A stretch of 64,000 nucleotides of DNA, taken from contig NC_089454.1 in NCBI RefSeq assembly GCF_026210795.1, positions 1,922,001 to 1,986,000 on the forward strand, written 5' to 3'. Position 1 is the first letter of the stretch, and each line of letters starts with the position of its first letter. Shown here one piece after another: positions 23,631-35,080 of the stretch. Made by a program: the position numbers and the translations under genes. This DNA comes from Rhizophagus irregularis. Taxonomy: Eukaryota; Glomeromycota; Glomeromycetes; Glomerales; Glomeraceae. The notes under the pieces are model-generated. The model was given only the letters and a program-made list of their open reading frames with translations, was not told where the DNA came from and made no database searches.

Positions 23631-23939
23631 TAGGACCCCGAACAATATATATATAGGTCAGATAAAAAATTCAAAATTTACTAAGGTCAATAAGCAAATA
23701 TTTTTCATATCTGCTAAGCAAACTTTTATCTAACCCATAAATTTTTTACACTGCTAAGCAATTTATTTTATGACATATATATATTTATATATAATTTTTT
23801 TTATAAAATATGTATATAAAAAAAACTAAAAAAACAAAAATTTTTGAAATAATGTATGGATAAAGCTATTATTATTTTTTTGTAATATTACAACTTATAA
23901 ATGTTTCTTATTAATATTTTCGTATATCTGTTCTGTGAC
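23628..23939 (-). repeat. Right inverted repeat of the 20.6-23.9 kb element
   Basis: Begins AGGACCCCGAACAATATATA at the inner edge and ends TCTGTGAC at 23939. The inner-edge motif recurs, inverted, at the very end of the window (63977-64000, ...ATTGTTCAGGGTCCT). Confidence 0.75.
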
Positions 23940-24290
23940 TTCAGAGCGTAATTTAGGCACTTTAGTCAAAGGGAACATCCAAAACCTTCTTAAGTAAAGT
24001 TGTTAAGCAGGTTCGAATCTACTAACATATAAATTTTTATCATGATTGAATAGATATTTATGGATTTATTCATGTTTTTTGTAACGCCACCAATACGCGG
24101 AATTTTTACTTTTAAATTTTACTGTAAAATTTGTCAAAAAAAATATTTTTAAAAAATTTTCTAAGTAAAAATGAAATAACTTTTATTGATTATTACAAAA
24201 ATTATAGTGTAAAATTATAAAAAAACAGAAAAACACTTATTTTTCTTGCTCTCATTTTCAATATATATTTTTTAACTGTTATACGGACAC
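23940..24290. other. AT-rich spacer
   Basis: No gene recognised. A 'ggttcgaatct' string near 24010 was examined as a tRNA T-arm and rejected. Confidence 0.4.
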
Positions 24291-24297
24291 GTATATG

Positions 24298-24860
24298 ATT
24301 TATAATCACTGGTCAAAATTAATGCTATCGGGTACATATTGGGTACCTGATATGTGTACAATATATGTGATATATATGTATGATATTTAACAATACTACA
24401 CATATCGGGTACCCGATAAGTGTAGTAGAAATGTAGAAAATCGGTGACATATATTGCAAACATCATATATACATCTTACATATATCGGGTAGTTAAATAT
24501 TGGTCACATATTATAGACTTATTGGGTACCCAATATATTATGATATATATCATATATATATTATACAGATATCATACAGATATCAGACAGATAGATATAG
24601 AATCACTGGTCAAAATTGCTGGTAAACTTGGGTACATATCAGATACCTGATATGTGTATAATAAATGTGATATATGTGTATGATATTTAACAATACTACA
24701 CATATCAGGTACCTGATATATGTAGTAGAAATATAGAAAATCGGTGACATATATTATAAACATCATATACATATCGGGTAGTCAATTGTCAGGTACCCGG
24801 TATATTATAGTAAAATATCGGATAGATATTATACACTTGTACAATATTTATTTTATGCAA
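24298..24860. repeat. Two tandem copies (about 300 bp) of a GGTACC-palindrome repeat
   Basis: Each copy starts AATCACTGGTCAAAATT (24300 and 24601) and contains 'tgatatgtgta', 'gatatttaacaatactacacatatc' and palindromes such as TATCGGGTACCCGATA (near 24400) or TATCAGGTACCTGATA. The same words occur at 56890-57030 and 59130-59530. No coding capacity. Confidence 0.8.
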
Positions 24861-25630
24861 TAATATAAATACTAATAAATCCATAATTTAAATTCAATTA
24901 TAATATTAATTTATTTAATAGTACTAAAAGTTTTATTATTTTTAATTAATAATAAAAAATTACAAAAAAATAAAATTACAAAAAAGTATATAAAAATTAT
25001 TCTAGCCATATAAACAATTAGAATTATGTATATCTGTTATCTACAAATAATGTGTTCGGTTATTTGCTGCTTATTTTTATCTTTTTAATATTTAAAAGAA
25101 ATAGAAATAGTAAAGTATATTAGTAATAATAAAGATATTAGTATAAATATTGTTAAACGAATTTGTAAAAGAAAAGGAATGATATTAGAAATGTTAATAA
25201 AAAAAAAGAAACATAAAAAATGGGTAGTAATAGAAAATGTTAGTATATTTAGTAGTAAAATATATTAGTAAAAACAAACATTAGTAGGTTAAAAAAAAAG
25301 AAAAGAAGTATTAAAAATATTAATAATTTAAATAAAAATTAGTAAAAAATATACCTTTATATTTATTTCACCTTTTTTTGAAATTTGCTATTAAATATAT
25401 TAATTTATTTTTTTAATAAAATAAAAAAATAAATATTTAAATTACCTTGATATGCGTTACTCCCATATTCTTCTAAAAATACATGATTAGATTTTCTTTT
25501 TCTTGAAATTACTATATATAAACCAAATTAAACTTTGATTAAATTTTTCTAAAAGAATGTTTAGATTACTTGCCACGTCTTTTTGATTTAGATTTTTTTT
25601 AACTTGAATTCGCAGATATAGAATTACCAT
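24861..25630. other. Featureless AT-rich region
   Basis: Mostly poly-A/T tracts and short 'aatattagtaaaa' words. Nothing recognised. Confidence 0.5.
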
Positions 25631-25644
25631 CTTTATGTATAGTA

Positions 25645-25770
25645 TCAAAAAATGTCCGCTCTTGATGTGGAAGATCTTCAGGCTACCTCCGTGCCCGATT
25701 AATGAGACTCAAGTCGAGGAGGAGGATGCCTATCGTAATAAGCATCCCTACAACTTCATCCCTAAGTAGT
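25645..25770 (+). pseudogene. Fragment of an unidentified coding sequence
   Basis: A GC-richer island inside AT-rich DNA. It reads ALDVEDLQATSVP and then, after a one-base shift near 25698, ETQVEEEDAYRNKHPYNFIP followed by a stop at 25768. The balanced codon use and acidic C-terminus suggest the end of a real gene, perhaps a processed or captured fragment. No family recognised. Confidence 0.35.
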
Positions 25771-27049
25771 CAAAAATCTTGGGTGGTTCCAGACCACAGC
25801 GTACTACATGATTAGTCTTTGGACATGTTGGGATTTGATAAGTGAGAGAAAAAAATAACTCCAGCGCCATCGTTTTGTAAAGAATAATAAAATAATATTT
25901 TTAAGTTAGTTCTTTCTTTAAATTTTTGAAAAAATTTTGTTTCTTAAAATCATAATATTGTAAAAAAATGCTGGTTGCTACAACTGACGGACAACGACAA
26001 ATTGTCAGACTACCCCCGGACAAAGTAATTGGAAGGCAGAAAATGTCATAAAATATCCAGCCCTATTTCATAACATTTTCCTCCAGGCTAAAGCAAATAT
26101 TACAAAAGAAATTGTAAATATATTTAACAAGCAATAGATACATATGGCCGTTGAAAAATATATTTACACTTCATATTGTAATACCACAGTCTAACAAAGA
26201 AAGAAAGACAAGAAATTGCAAATATATTTAACAAGCAATAGATACATGGCCATTGAAAAATATATTCACACTTATACCACAAAGAAAGACTCAAACCACA
26301 ACATATTGTAAAGAAAAATATGAAAAATACGTGTATATCCTATTTTCATACCTTCGCTTAATAGCGCTACTATTATTTAAAAGCAGCTTTTCTCTTTTTT
26401 GTATGTGGGTAGATTCGTACATTTTTTCTTTTCTTTTATTCTCTTCTTTCGTATGTGAGTGGTAGGTACATTTCGTGAATAGATATGTCTTACTATGTTG
26501 AATATATAAACTAAAGTGGTAAAGTATTGTTAATATTGTAAAAGATAATTAAAGTATACTTGAATAAAAGAGAAAAGAAGTGACAAACAAAAATACTGTA
26601 AAGAAAAGTATAGTATTTTTAATAAGAAAGAAAAGTGTATCTTTGAAAATAAACAAAAAAAATCACGCATTAGTAAACACAAATTTTATCTATTTTTAGA
26701 TATCATATGCATATAATCAAAATGATCTTAATTGGTTTATATTATTACATTATGCATAAAGATCAATGTGATTTTATTGGTTAATTTTAACCTTACAATA
26801 AAACTAAAAAATATTTAACTGATCATTACACATACAGTACACATATTTTTATTTATCAATTTATTTGAAACATGTTAATAATATCTAAATAAAAATATAG
26901 AGTTAATATTTTTGTTATAGCAATAATTGTAATTATATATTTTTGCTATTCATCGATTGTAAAACAAAGCAATTATATTTAAGAGGTATTTTTCTTTAAA
27001 AAAAATGTAATATTTTAAGTCATATTCCTTAATTATATTGCAATTATAC
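25771..27049. other. AT-rich region with a short direct repeat
   Basis: Holds an imperfect direct repeat of about 85 bp near 26100-26180 and 26215-26290 ('caaatatatttaacaagcaatagataca...ggccgttgaaaaatatatt'). No gene seen. Confidence 0.45.
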
Positions 27050-27445
27050 CTATATTAGTATATCGGTATATGAATATCAGTATATTAAATATCGCTATGT
27101 CAACTAAAGACAATACGAATTTCATGTGTAGTTAATTTTATAAGTTTGTTATCAATCATTTGTCTAATTGTTCGATACTATTCTAAAATGGCGTAAATTA
27201 AGATCGAATTAAGTTCCAGTATAATGATATATTTGACCAGTTATATCAGATGAAAGAATTCATATGTGCTGCATGTGATGGGATGTACATGTTGACTAAC
27301 TAGACTAACTAATTTTAGTTTCAGGTTTAAACTATTAAGAAATGTTTCATCAACTATGTTTCACGCTTTTTATCGTTTGTATAATTTATTGTAAAATACG
27401 TATTCAATCCAGAATTAATCTATAAATTAAATTTTCTATTTAACA
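27050..27445. repeat. Solo terminal region of the Plavaka C family
   Basis: Matches 50970-51425 almost end to end: 'ttgtctaattgtt(c/t)gatactattctaaaatggcg', 'gtgctgcatgtga(t)ggatgtacatgttgacta' and 'ataaattaaattttctatttaa'. The last of these is the end of the Plavaka C coding sequence (PLNRKFNL plus stop on the minus strand). So this is a 3'-end-only copy of that element. Confidence 0.75.
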
Positions 27446-28009
27446 ATTAAAATAATGCAAAAGTAATAATAAAAAAAGCAATGAAGTGAAATTTCAATTC
27501 TTTATCTAAAATATGAATAAATTTAATTATTTGCCAATCAACCCTTCTATAATTCTTTAATATTCTTTAATAAGTACAGCTAAATTAAATGAATCATAAT
27601 TTTAATAATAAAAATTTAGAATAAAAAAAAATAAATAAATAAAAATTAAATTAAAAAAGTTTATAAAATAATAAAAGTCGCATGGGAGGAAATAATCGTC
27701 CCCAAGAACATAAAATGATTACTCCTATTACTTTAGACTTAATCAAAAATTCTTTTTAGACTGTTCTTTTATTTTGTGACTAAGTAAATTACTTTATCAA
27801 ATTTCAATTCAGGAGTCAAAGTACCTACCATGAATTACTTGAAAAATAATTCAGAAATTTACCCTATCAAACATAAACAGCAAAACAATCTTCAAAGAAA
27901 ATTTCGTATTTCTAATTTTATTTATGATTTCTATTCCAAAAGATCTTCATGTCTTAAACCTCTTCGTCCTTTTATCAAATCTAAAATAATTTACAAATTA
28001 GATATTTAT
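27446..28009. other. AT-rich spacer downstream of the oxygenase gene
   Basis: Contains a short plus-strand ORF (27830-28033) without recognisable homology. Nothing else seen. Confidence 0.4.
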
Positions 28010-29790
28010 TTATTTAAAAAAAAAAAACAATAAAAATATATATTTACCATCTTTGTATCTTCTTTTATCTGTTGAATTTTCTGATGATTCCTCCTCAATT
28101 TGAAATTGTTGTGCTTTTTTAAGTAAAATTTGTTTTGGATTATAACCTTGAGAATTATAAAGATCTTGTATTTTAATGATTGTATCATTATCATTATTTT
28201 TATGAAAATCCTCAAATTTTTTAGATAAAAAATTCACATGCACAAAATAAACTATACTGAATCTTATCCCTCTAATAATCGGAAGGTTGCCATGTAATAG
28301 CAAATAAGAAGGAAATGCAACAATTTGTCCTGGTTTTAATTTTACCAGGATTTGAAGTTGAGGAAAACATAATTCGCCTCCCTCAAAATCTCCCAAAGCT
28401 ACCAAAAAACAAAGTCCATTTGGATCATCATTACTATCCCAATGGTAATTACTGATTACGTTAAAATTAATAGCTATTGTGGGAAAAATTCCAAAAGTTC
28501 TCGGTACAAATGGTCCCATTGTTAACTTGCTTAGTTTTGTATAATAATGTTCATAATATTTGTTAACAAATCTGTTTACACTATTTGATATTGGTTGTAG
28601 TGCAAAAAGTAGATCGTTAACACAATTCTGATGATCAATATTATGAGAGCTGGCAGTATCAGAAGTAGTATATGGAAGATCACCATAACTAATGAAAGCT
28701 CCAAATCATTCAGCAAGATTTTTCCAAAAACTTCTACTTCGATGGATTGGATTGTCCAACATATGAAAATAATAACTATTTATGGCTTTGGTTGCTTCAA
28801 TGACAGCATTAAAATCATCAAGTCCATCCAGATGAACCAAAGTTTTACCACAACCATCAACAATACACTCAGAATTTGTTACATAACGAAAGTTCTTAAT
28901 ATTATTATCTTGTGCTGATACAATCATTTTTTTTTTATTTATAGTTGATTTTTTTTTCTCAATTTCTAAAATTTCTTTGGATATTTCCAAAACTTTAGAA
29001 TTTCGAATTTCAGCAGCATGTGAAAGTCTCTTCCATTGTGATTTAAGATGTTGATGTACATCACTTTTACTAATTGGCTTTTTTAATTCCAACCATTGAC
29101 CAAATTTAATCCACATATTATTATTATTGTTCATTAATTGATCATTAGTTGATTCAGTAATACTTTTAGCAAGATTATAAAATTCTAAGGGAATTTCAGG
29201 AATTTCATTATTATTTTTAGATTGTCTTGATTCCCTTATTAAGCATTCAATTAATAAATCCATTACTGAAATATCTTTCATAATTGAAATTGTTGTTACA
29301 TTAGAAGATATTCGGCAAGAAGCGCAAAGCGGAACACTTGACCATTCATTTTTCATATATCGAACTATATCTGAGGTACTTAAATCTCTGGAACCTCCTT
29401 GAGTTCGATGCTTAAATTATACAATATAGATTATTTTATTTATATTTTATATTTTATGACATATCAAAGATAATATATACCTGCAAAGGATTAAATACTA
29501 TGTTTGTTTTTACTTCAACAGGCGAGGAGGAACTAACAGATGAAGAACTAACATCATCTTGAGTTTGTTGCTTAATTATAAATTAAAAAAAAAAATTGTC
29601 TCGTTAAATTACTTATTTATATAAGTATTAGATCTAGTAGTATATAAATGGATCATCATCCTGATTCATTTATATATTAAACTAGATCAGTAAATCATCC
29701 AGTTTATAAATGATAATATCATATACCTCTATAAGATCAAAAGCATTTGTTTGAAAAGAAGAATTCGTATCTTGAACTTGCTGTTTAATT
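28010..29790 (-). pseudogene. 2OG-Fe(II) dioxygenase gene, TET/JBP-like, with one in-frame stop
   Basis: Minus strand. The catalytic jelly-roll is at 28520-28250: YHWDSNDDPNG (H-x-D iron ligands), FLVALGDFEGGELCFP, LKPGQIVAFPSYLLLHGN (second His) and GIRFSIVYF (the Arg that would bind 2-oxoglutarate). The same frame extends upstream through a 216-residue part with CGKTLVHLDG and FWKNLAE to 29356, interrupted only by TGA at 28706-28708. Exons further upstream (29575-29475, ending NPLQ before GTATAT; and about 29790-29725) encode Ser/Gln-rich sequence. Members of this fold hydroxylate or oxidise substrates such as 5-methylcytosine, and fungal TET/JBP genes often travel with transposons. Whether this one acts on DNA is inference. 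It could be a recent pseudogene, or read through. Confidence 0.7.
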
Positions 29791-30785
29791 ATAAAATTCT
29801 GATATTAGATTATAGTGGAATTGTTTATATTTTTAGAAGTAAAATGAAAAGTACCATAGATGTCTTTTGTAATCGTTTCTTTGCATTGTATTTGGTATGT
29901 CTTGAACGTTTCATCTTTTTCTTAAAAGAAGCTAAGTAAGTCTAAAGTAAAGGATAAACCCAAGGAACAAAATCAAAATAACAAACCCAAAGAATAAAAT
30001 CAAAAGACAAACTAAAGAATAAAATCAAGGTAAAATAAAATAAAGTTAATAAGGAACAGAACAAAGAAGTTAAAATAAATGAAAATAATAAATTTACATG
30101 TTTTAAAATCAACTGGAAGACTGAAATATCATAAAAAAAAGAAACATTAAAAGAATAAAATGCAAGAAATAGAAGGATTGGAGCGAAAAAAACTTACTGT
30201 GTGAACGTTCTTAATAAAAATAAATAAATATCGCCACCGGTCTAATAATGAAGTACTAGTCATACTCAATATGTCACTGATTTGCAATATTGATATCTAG
30301 GCTTGGCGCAGATCGGTTACATAAGAACACAGTATGAGATTATTCTAACCATATATCCTAATTTACATATTTATAAGTATACTTCTCATTTTCAAATGCC
30401 GTAATATTACGGCACAATGCCGAATTGCAACGTAATTCATTTATACTGACATAATTAGTCACGGGAAAAATGTTCATCAAATGTACATCGGCCACTTGAT
30501 GTACATCATAAAGAAATGCTGACCTGCAATGTACTACCGATGTCACAATATTTGATATTCATCGCCAATTCAAAATGTTCATTACCCATACATTACGATG
30601 TACATTATTTTAAAGATAATAAACATCATATCAATATTTTACTATTATTTATATATGTTAATATAACGATGCTAAATATTATTGAATAACAAATTATTTT
30701 ATTAAATTACACTATATTAAACAATCTATATACATTAAATTACACTATAACAATCTATATACTAAAGTCTATTAAATTAACTCAA
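29791..30785. other. AT-rich spacer
   Basis: Repeats of 'aaccaaggaacaaaatcaaaa' (29950-30060), then 30370-30560 with a 'tgatgtacatcggccacttgatgtacat' short repeat. No gene supported. Confidence 0.4.
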
Positions 30786-32017
30786 TACTCTGGGACAAAG
30801 AAAAGTTTCGAAGTTATTCTTCGAAACTTACCAATCTTCGTCCAGGAAATACAACCTACGATAAAAAGATAAAAGTATTAATAAAAAAAAATTAATTTAA
30901 TTAAAAAGTTTCGAAGTAAAACTTCGAAACTTACCAATCCGTTAAGATTCGTATATACTTACGAATCTTGGTTCCTTCTTTCGGTTCTTTGGAAACCCAC
31001 CCAAATCTATGAAAAAAGAAAAGGAACGGTTAGTAACTGTTCATAATATTAAAAAAAAGAAAAAAAAACTAAGATTCGGAATACTTACGAATCTTGGTTC
31101 CATTCGTCGGATGTTTACCCGAACCTATAAAAGAAAGAAAGGAACGGTTAGTAAACCGTTCCATAAAATAAAAAAATAAATAAATAAACCAAGATAAGAA
31201 TCTTGGTTCTAACAAAATCACCTTCCTCCATCCCCCTTTCTACGCGTCCTACAAAAAAAAATAATTAAAGAAACGTTAGTTCGTTTCTCATATTTAAAAT
31301 AAAAAAATTCCCCTTTTTCCTGTTCTTACTACCTTAAAGTAGTCCGTCGTAGTATTCAAGCCGGTGCCCTTCTAGTACGCGTCCTACAAAAAAAAAATAA
31401 TGAAAAGAAACGTTAGTTCGTTTCTTAAATTTAAAATAACAAAAAAACCCCCTTTTCCCATTTCTCACTACCTTAAAGTCCAGTTTCGTTTCAAGCTGGA
31501 TCAAGATATATCAGGTTCATCCTCGTCGTCATATGCTTCTGTGCCTTACTGGAGTCACCATTACCAAACACTTCACCGATCCCATCATGAGTTATAACGT
31601 CTAATTATAAGTACAACCTATAATAAAAAAAAATTAATTTTAAAAAAAATTTTTAAAAAAAGTTTCGAAGAGAAACTTCGAAACTTACTTGAAAAGCTGA
31701 TCCAAAAAATCTTAAAGACAATTCCTACAAAATAGACAAAAGAAGAAACGGTTAGTTTCTTCAAAACAAAATAAAAAAAATTTCAAGAAATGTTTCAAAA
31801 GTAAACTAAACTTTCGAAACTTACCGATCATATCATCCAGAGTTCAGAAAGTTCAATACCTGCAAAAAAAAAGAAAAAAAAATCAAAATAAAATCAAAAT
31901 AATAAAAAATCAAAAATAAATAAATTTAAATTTTCAAAACTTACCAATTCATTGCCGACCTACAAAAGAAGGCCCCAACGTCGAGAAATCCAACCGAAGT
32001 CCAAGAAGTTAATATCT
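30786..32017 (-). repeat. Array of intron-like units (left array)
   Basis: Read on the minus strand, GTAAG donors (near 30832, 30943, 30960, 31089, 31687, 31825, 31945), CTAAC branch-point motifs (for example 31035, 31150, 31272, 31412, 31752) and polypyrimidine-YAG ends (near 30856, 31011, 31126, 31251, 31384, 31614, 31725, 31963) alternate. They leave 15-45 nt 'exons'. The donor often sits in a hairpin (agattcgta...tacgaatct or agtttcgaag...cttcgaaact) and the branch point in another (gaacggtta...taaccgttc). The exons do not join into an open frame. The array continues across the Polinton insertion at 32018. Confidence 0.75.
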
Positions 32018-32501
32018 GTCATCGGGCTGGTAGTGTGCCTCGCTACGCTCATCCCACCTCGGCCTTGTGGCCTCGCAGTACCTACATCACCCCTCCGTGG
32101 GGCGGGAAATCCCTATACATCTGAAACAATATGAAACAAGATCTGAAACATAACAATATAAGCAAAAAAGGATAAAATAAGGGAAAAGAGAGGAAAATAA
32201 GAGAGAATCAGAGAGGGTGTTTCGATGTTTCAGATGTTTCGGCAATTTTGGTAAAAGTCAGGTGAAGACAACCCTCCCAGAAAAAGTTTTGATTTTACCC
32301 CCAGATCCGAAACTTCTGAAACATCTGAAACTGATTCAGGATTCCGTTCGTTTTCTTATTGGAGGCAGTGAGATAGCAAATCGAGTAAACAGATAGGTTA
32401 ATAACCCCTAGAAGGACTGTAGAACCACAGGAGGGTAACCGAGTAGGAGCGCGGATCTTTGGAAAAAATATATTCGGCAATTGAAGATTAGGTAACTATA
32501 A
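32018..32501 (+). repeat. Polinton left terminal inverted repeat
   Basis: Runs from GTCATCGGGCTGG to GGTAACTATAA and is inverted at 46445-46931 with scattered differences. It contains an inner palindrome 'cctcggccttgtggcctcg', a 'cccctccgtgggg' hairpin and several 'gatgtttcag' words. Confidence 0.92.
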
Positions 32502-32529
32502 ATTAGTACTCGATTTGATAGAACAAAAA

Positions 32530-34250
32530 ATGACCACTCAAGCTCAAGTTATCCCCAAGTTCGGTGAACAAACGAAAGCCTTCAGTATCGATGAGCTTAA
32601 ACGGTTTATTGTCGCTGCAAAGAGTATGAATGATCTCGATCAAGCCAAGAGGTATCTTTGCAGTTATTTCATTCTCTGTGCAGATCCTCATGGGGTTTTC
32701 TGGTGGGACCCGGATAGTAAAAGTTTGAAACACGTTATTGACAAAAATATTGGTAAACTTATCTGTCCAATCACGAAGGCATTCTACACACAACCTGAAC
32801 AAGGATTCTCTCAAAAGACCGAGTTCAACATCTACAAGTGGTTTATGGTCGAGAATACCGATGTATGTAATGCAACCTGTGATCCCCATAAACAGCGAAT
32901 CTTCAGATCCTTAACCGGCCAACTCTATCTAAATATCTTCCCGGGATTCCTCCACGTCTTACGTCCGATATCTACCTTTGAGTCTACAATTCACCTCGCG
33001 GTTAAATTTATCTTCTCTCACATTCAGGATATCTGGTGTTCGGGTGATTGGAATCTCACTCGAGTATATCATCAAGTGGTTAGCGTATCTGCTGGTGGAA
33101 GATGTACTCGATCCTTTACCTGAAATCTGGACGGGGTTAGGCAGGTATTATAACAGATTTGCGTTCAGCGCGGCGTCTGAGCCTTTCAAGCTCGTTTATA
33201 AGACCAGCGATCACTCCAAACGGTCTTGGAAGTTTCAATGGGCGATTACAGAGGTGAGTTCTTCTTCTGCTCGAGGAAATGCCCACGGAAAAAAAGCCAG
33301 TGGAATAATCTGTATCGCTCTTTAAAGGATAAGGTAACGAGTGACATAATAAAAATCCATGAAAATACAAGACGCCAACGCATTACAAAAACTTTATGTC
33401 AGCTTATCGTCCTAACCAACGAAAATGCTTTCTCAGAGTGGAGAACGATGATAGAGGCGCATGAGTGTTGCTTGGATGTGTCGCCATACATAAGGGAGGC
33501 CTCCAACTACTTCAAAAAGCTACGTTATTATGAAATGCGGCGCCAGTGAGGCGTTTTATGCTTATTTGAGAGCCATCGCGGATGCTTACGGGCTTTAATG
33601 AAATCCGCCACCTATGACAACATCCAAACAGGAACATATCATACCGACTCTTCGCGCTATTCCAATTCTCCAAGACCTTTTACCAGTAGTGAAAAATTAT
33701 ATGACAGCCTGCGCATTCAAAGACACATAGGGTATATATACATTGCGAAACTCATTGCATTTCATACCTATCAAAGATAAACGCTTCTAAAGTCCCCATC
33801 ACGTGAGTTGGGTATAAATAGCAAAGTAGTACGCGAGGTGGAAAAACACCACGGGTTTCTGGCTATCAGGGAGGGGCCTCCTGGTGCTGGCAAAAAACTG
33901 GATCCACGAAACAGACGAGATGAGCATCGAAGGAATCGATATAAGAGACTTCTAAAAAACCCGCATCGAGCCTTTGCTTGGAGAAGTTGCGCGATATATA
34001 ATCCAGCCAACAATCAACAAGACGTACGAAACCCGCTGAGGAAAAACCCACTGAGAAAAAACCCGAACGCTGAGGAAAAGCAAAGCTGAGAAAAAACCGA
34101 ACCCGCTGAGGAAAAACCTGCACCTGTAATTCGCAAAATTTCCTCCACCGCTTCCACGACGACAAAGCCAAAGAACGTCAACAAGAGTTAAGAAAAGAGC
34201 AACCAGATCCCGATGAAGATCTTGTCAAATTGACGCAATAAATCTATAGA
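32530..34250 (+). pseudogene. Polinton superfamily 3 (DUF5906/D5-like) helicase
   Basis: ATG at 32530, about 30 nt inside the TIR. The N-terminal 190 residues (VFWWDPDSKSLKHVIDKNIG, then LYLNIFPGFLHV) are open to about 33050. A frame change leads to LEYIIKWLAYLLVED, which in this family directly precedes the Walker A loop. A Walker-like ILYLKSGRG lies in another frame at 33111-33137 and runs into a stop. SLKDKVTSDIIKI, LTNENAF and SEAFYAYLRAIADAYG (33545-33593) are the characteristic SF3 C-terminal blocks. A further decayed tail extends to about 34250. Role: unwinding DNA during replication. At least four frame changes; inactive. Confidence 0.7.
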
Positions 34251-35080
34251 TAACTACTCAGATTGTTATCTATCTGACAAGGAACCCGACCAAGAAGAAC
34301 CTATCAGGCAGATAAGCTACGACGTTTTAGATGACTTGCTATCTAGGCTCGGATTTTACAGCTGTGGTAGGCTGCGAACGACAGCGAGTATCGCAGAATC
34401 TTAAATGTCATCGCCTGGCCAGAACCGGCTTCTGAAAAACAATTTATCCCAGAACCCGACACAGAACCAGAAGTTGACAGGATCACCAGACGAGGAAGGC
34501 AACTTCCGAGCGCACTGGGTTTGGCAAGAAAGACGCCGATGAGCAATGGCCAAGGTTAAAAATTTAAAGGACCAGGTGGCAGTAGTCTACACAATACGGG
34601 TAAGGAATTATGGGCCAAGTACCAAGACGCGTCAGGCAGATATGACTGGGAAATACTCGCGTTTGAAATAGAGGAATGTCCCGCAACGTATTGAGGACGA
34701 AATGCCGTACGCTAAGGAATATGTAGAGGAAACGCTTCGGGGCTTGGATCGAATATAATGGATACTTCATAAAACCTTAGCCGTAAAGAACTCGCGGATT
34801 TAATAGAGTATGCAAGGATAATCGTGATGCTGAAGTTATCGCACCTCTGGTTATGAAACTGAGGGCAGATAAGGAGTAAAGTGCGAGAGATCACGAGGAA
34901 CGTCCGAAAACTGATATGGAACGTGAATGGGAGGCCGCAGTAAGATAAATCGATGGTAAGGACGAAGAGATGCTGAGGGCGCTATCAACGACATATTGTA
35001 AGCGCTATTTGAGATTATTTCTTTTTTCGTATATATATAGAAAGTGTATTTATAGTTGAAGACAAATCGTATACGTAAAA
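34251..35080. other. Decayed Polinton sequence without a clear gene
   Basis: Short open pieces (IAWPEPASEKQFIPEPD near 34410; ELWAKYQDASGRYDW near 34605) look formerly coding but are not recognised. They may be the rest of the helicase gene or a separate protein. The AT-rich stretch 35025-35080 before the next ATG resembles a promoter. Confidence 0.4.

Larger units (their letters stand above)
20652..23939. mobile_element. Transposon remnant with about 300-bp inverted repeats
   Basis: 20652-20957 and 23628-23939 are inverted copies. Shared words in opposite order include 'gtcacaacagatata'/'tatatctgttctgtgac', 'attgcttagcagtgtaaaaaat', 'gttagataaaagtttgcttag' and 'tatattgttc' next to a GGACC/GGTCC end. 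Between them is a degraded minus-strand transposase. A nested hAT MITE copy (20959-21195) adjoins the left repeat. No convincing target duplication at the outer ends. Confidence 0.7.

Noticed and set aside
23985-24025. Possible tRNA (ggttcgaatct T-loop-like string)
   Set aside because: The T-stem does not pair, and no D-arm, anticodon arm or acceptor stem can be built around it.
25645-25870. 5S rRNA or snRNA gene in the GC-richer island
   Set aside because: No match to 5S internal control boxes or to U-snRNA Sm sites. The codon pattern suggests a protein fragment instead.
30786-32017. A single host gene with many micro-exons
   Set aside because: Joining the predicted intervals gives stops in all frames within two or three exons, and interval lengths vary (15-45 nt). 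A non-coding or repeat explanation fits better.
32503-32889. 128-residue minus-strand ORF in the Polinton
   Set aside because: Shadow of the helicase N-terminus, whose plus-strand frame continues into recognisable SF3 motifs.
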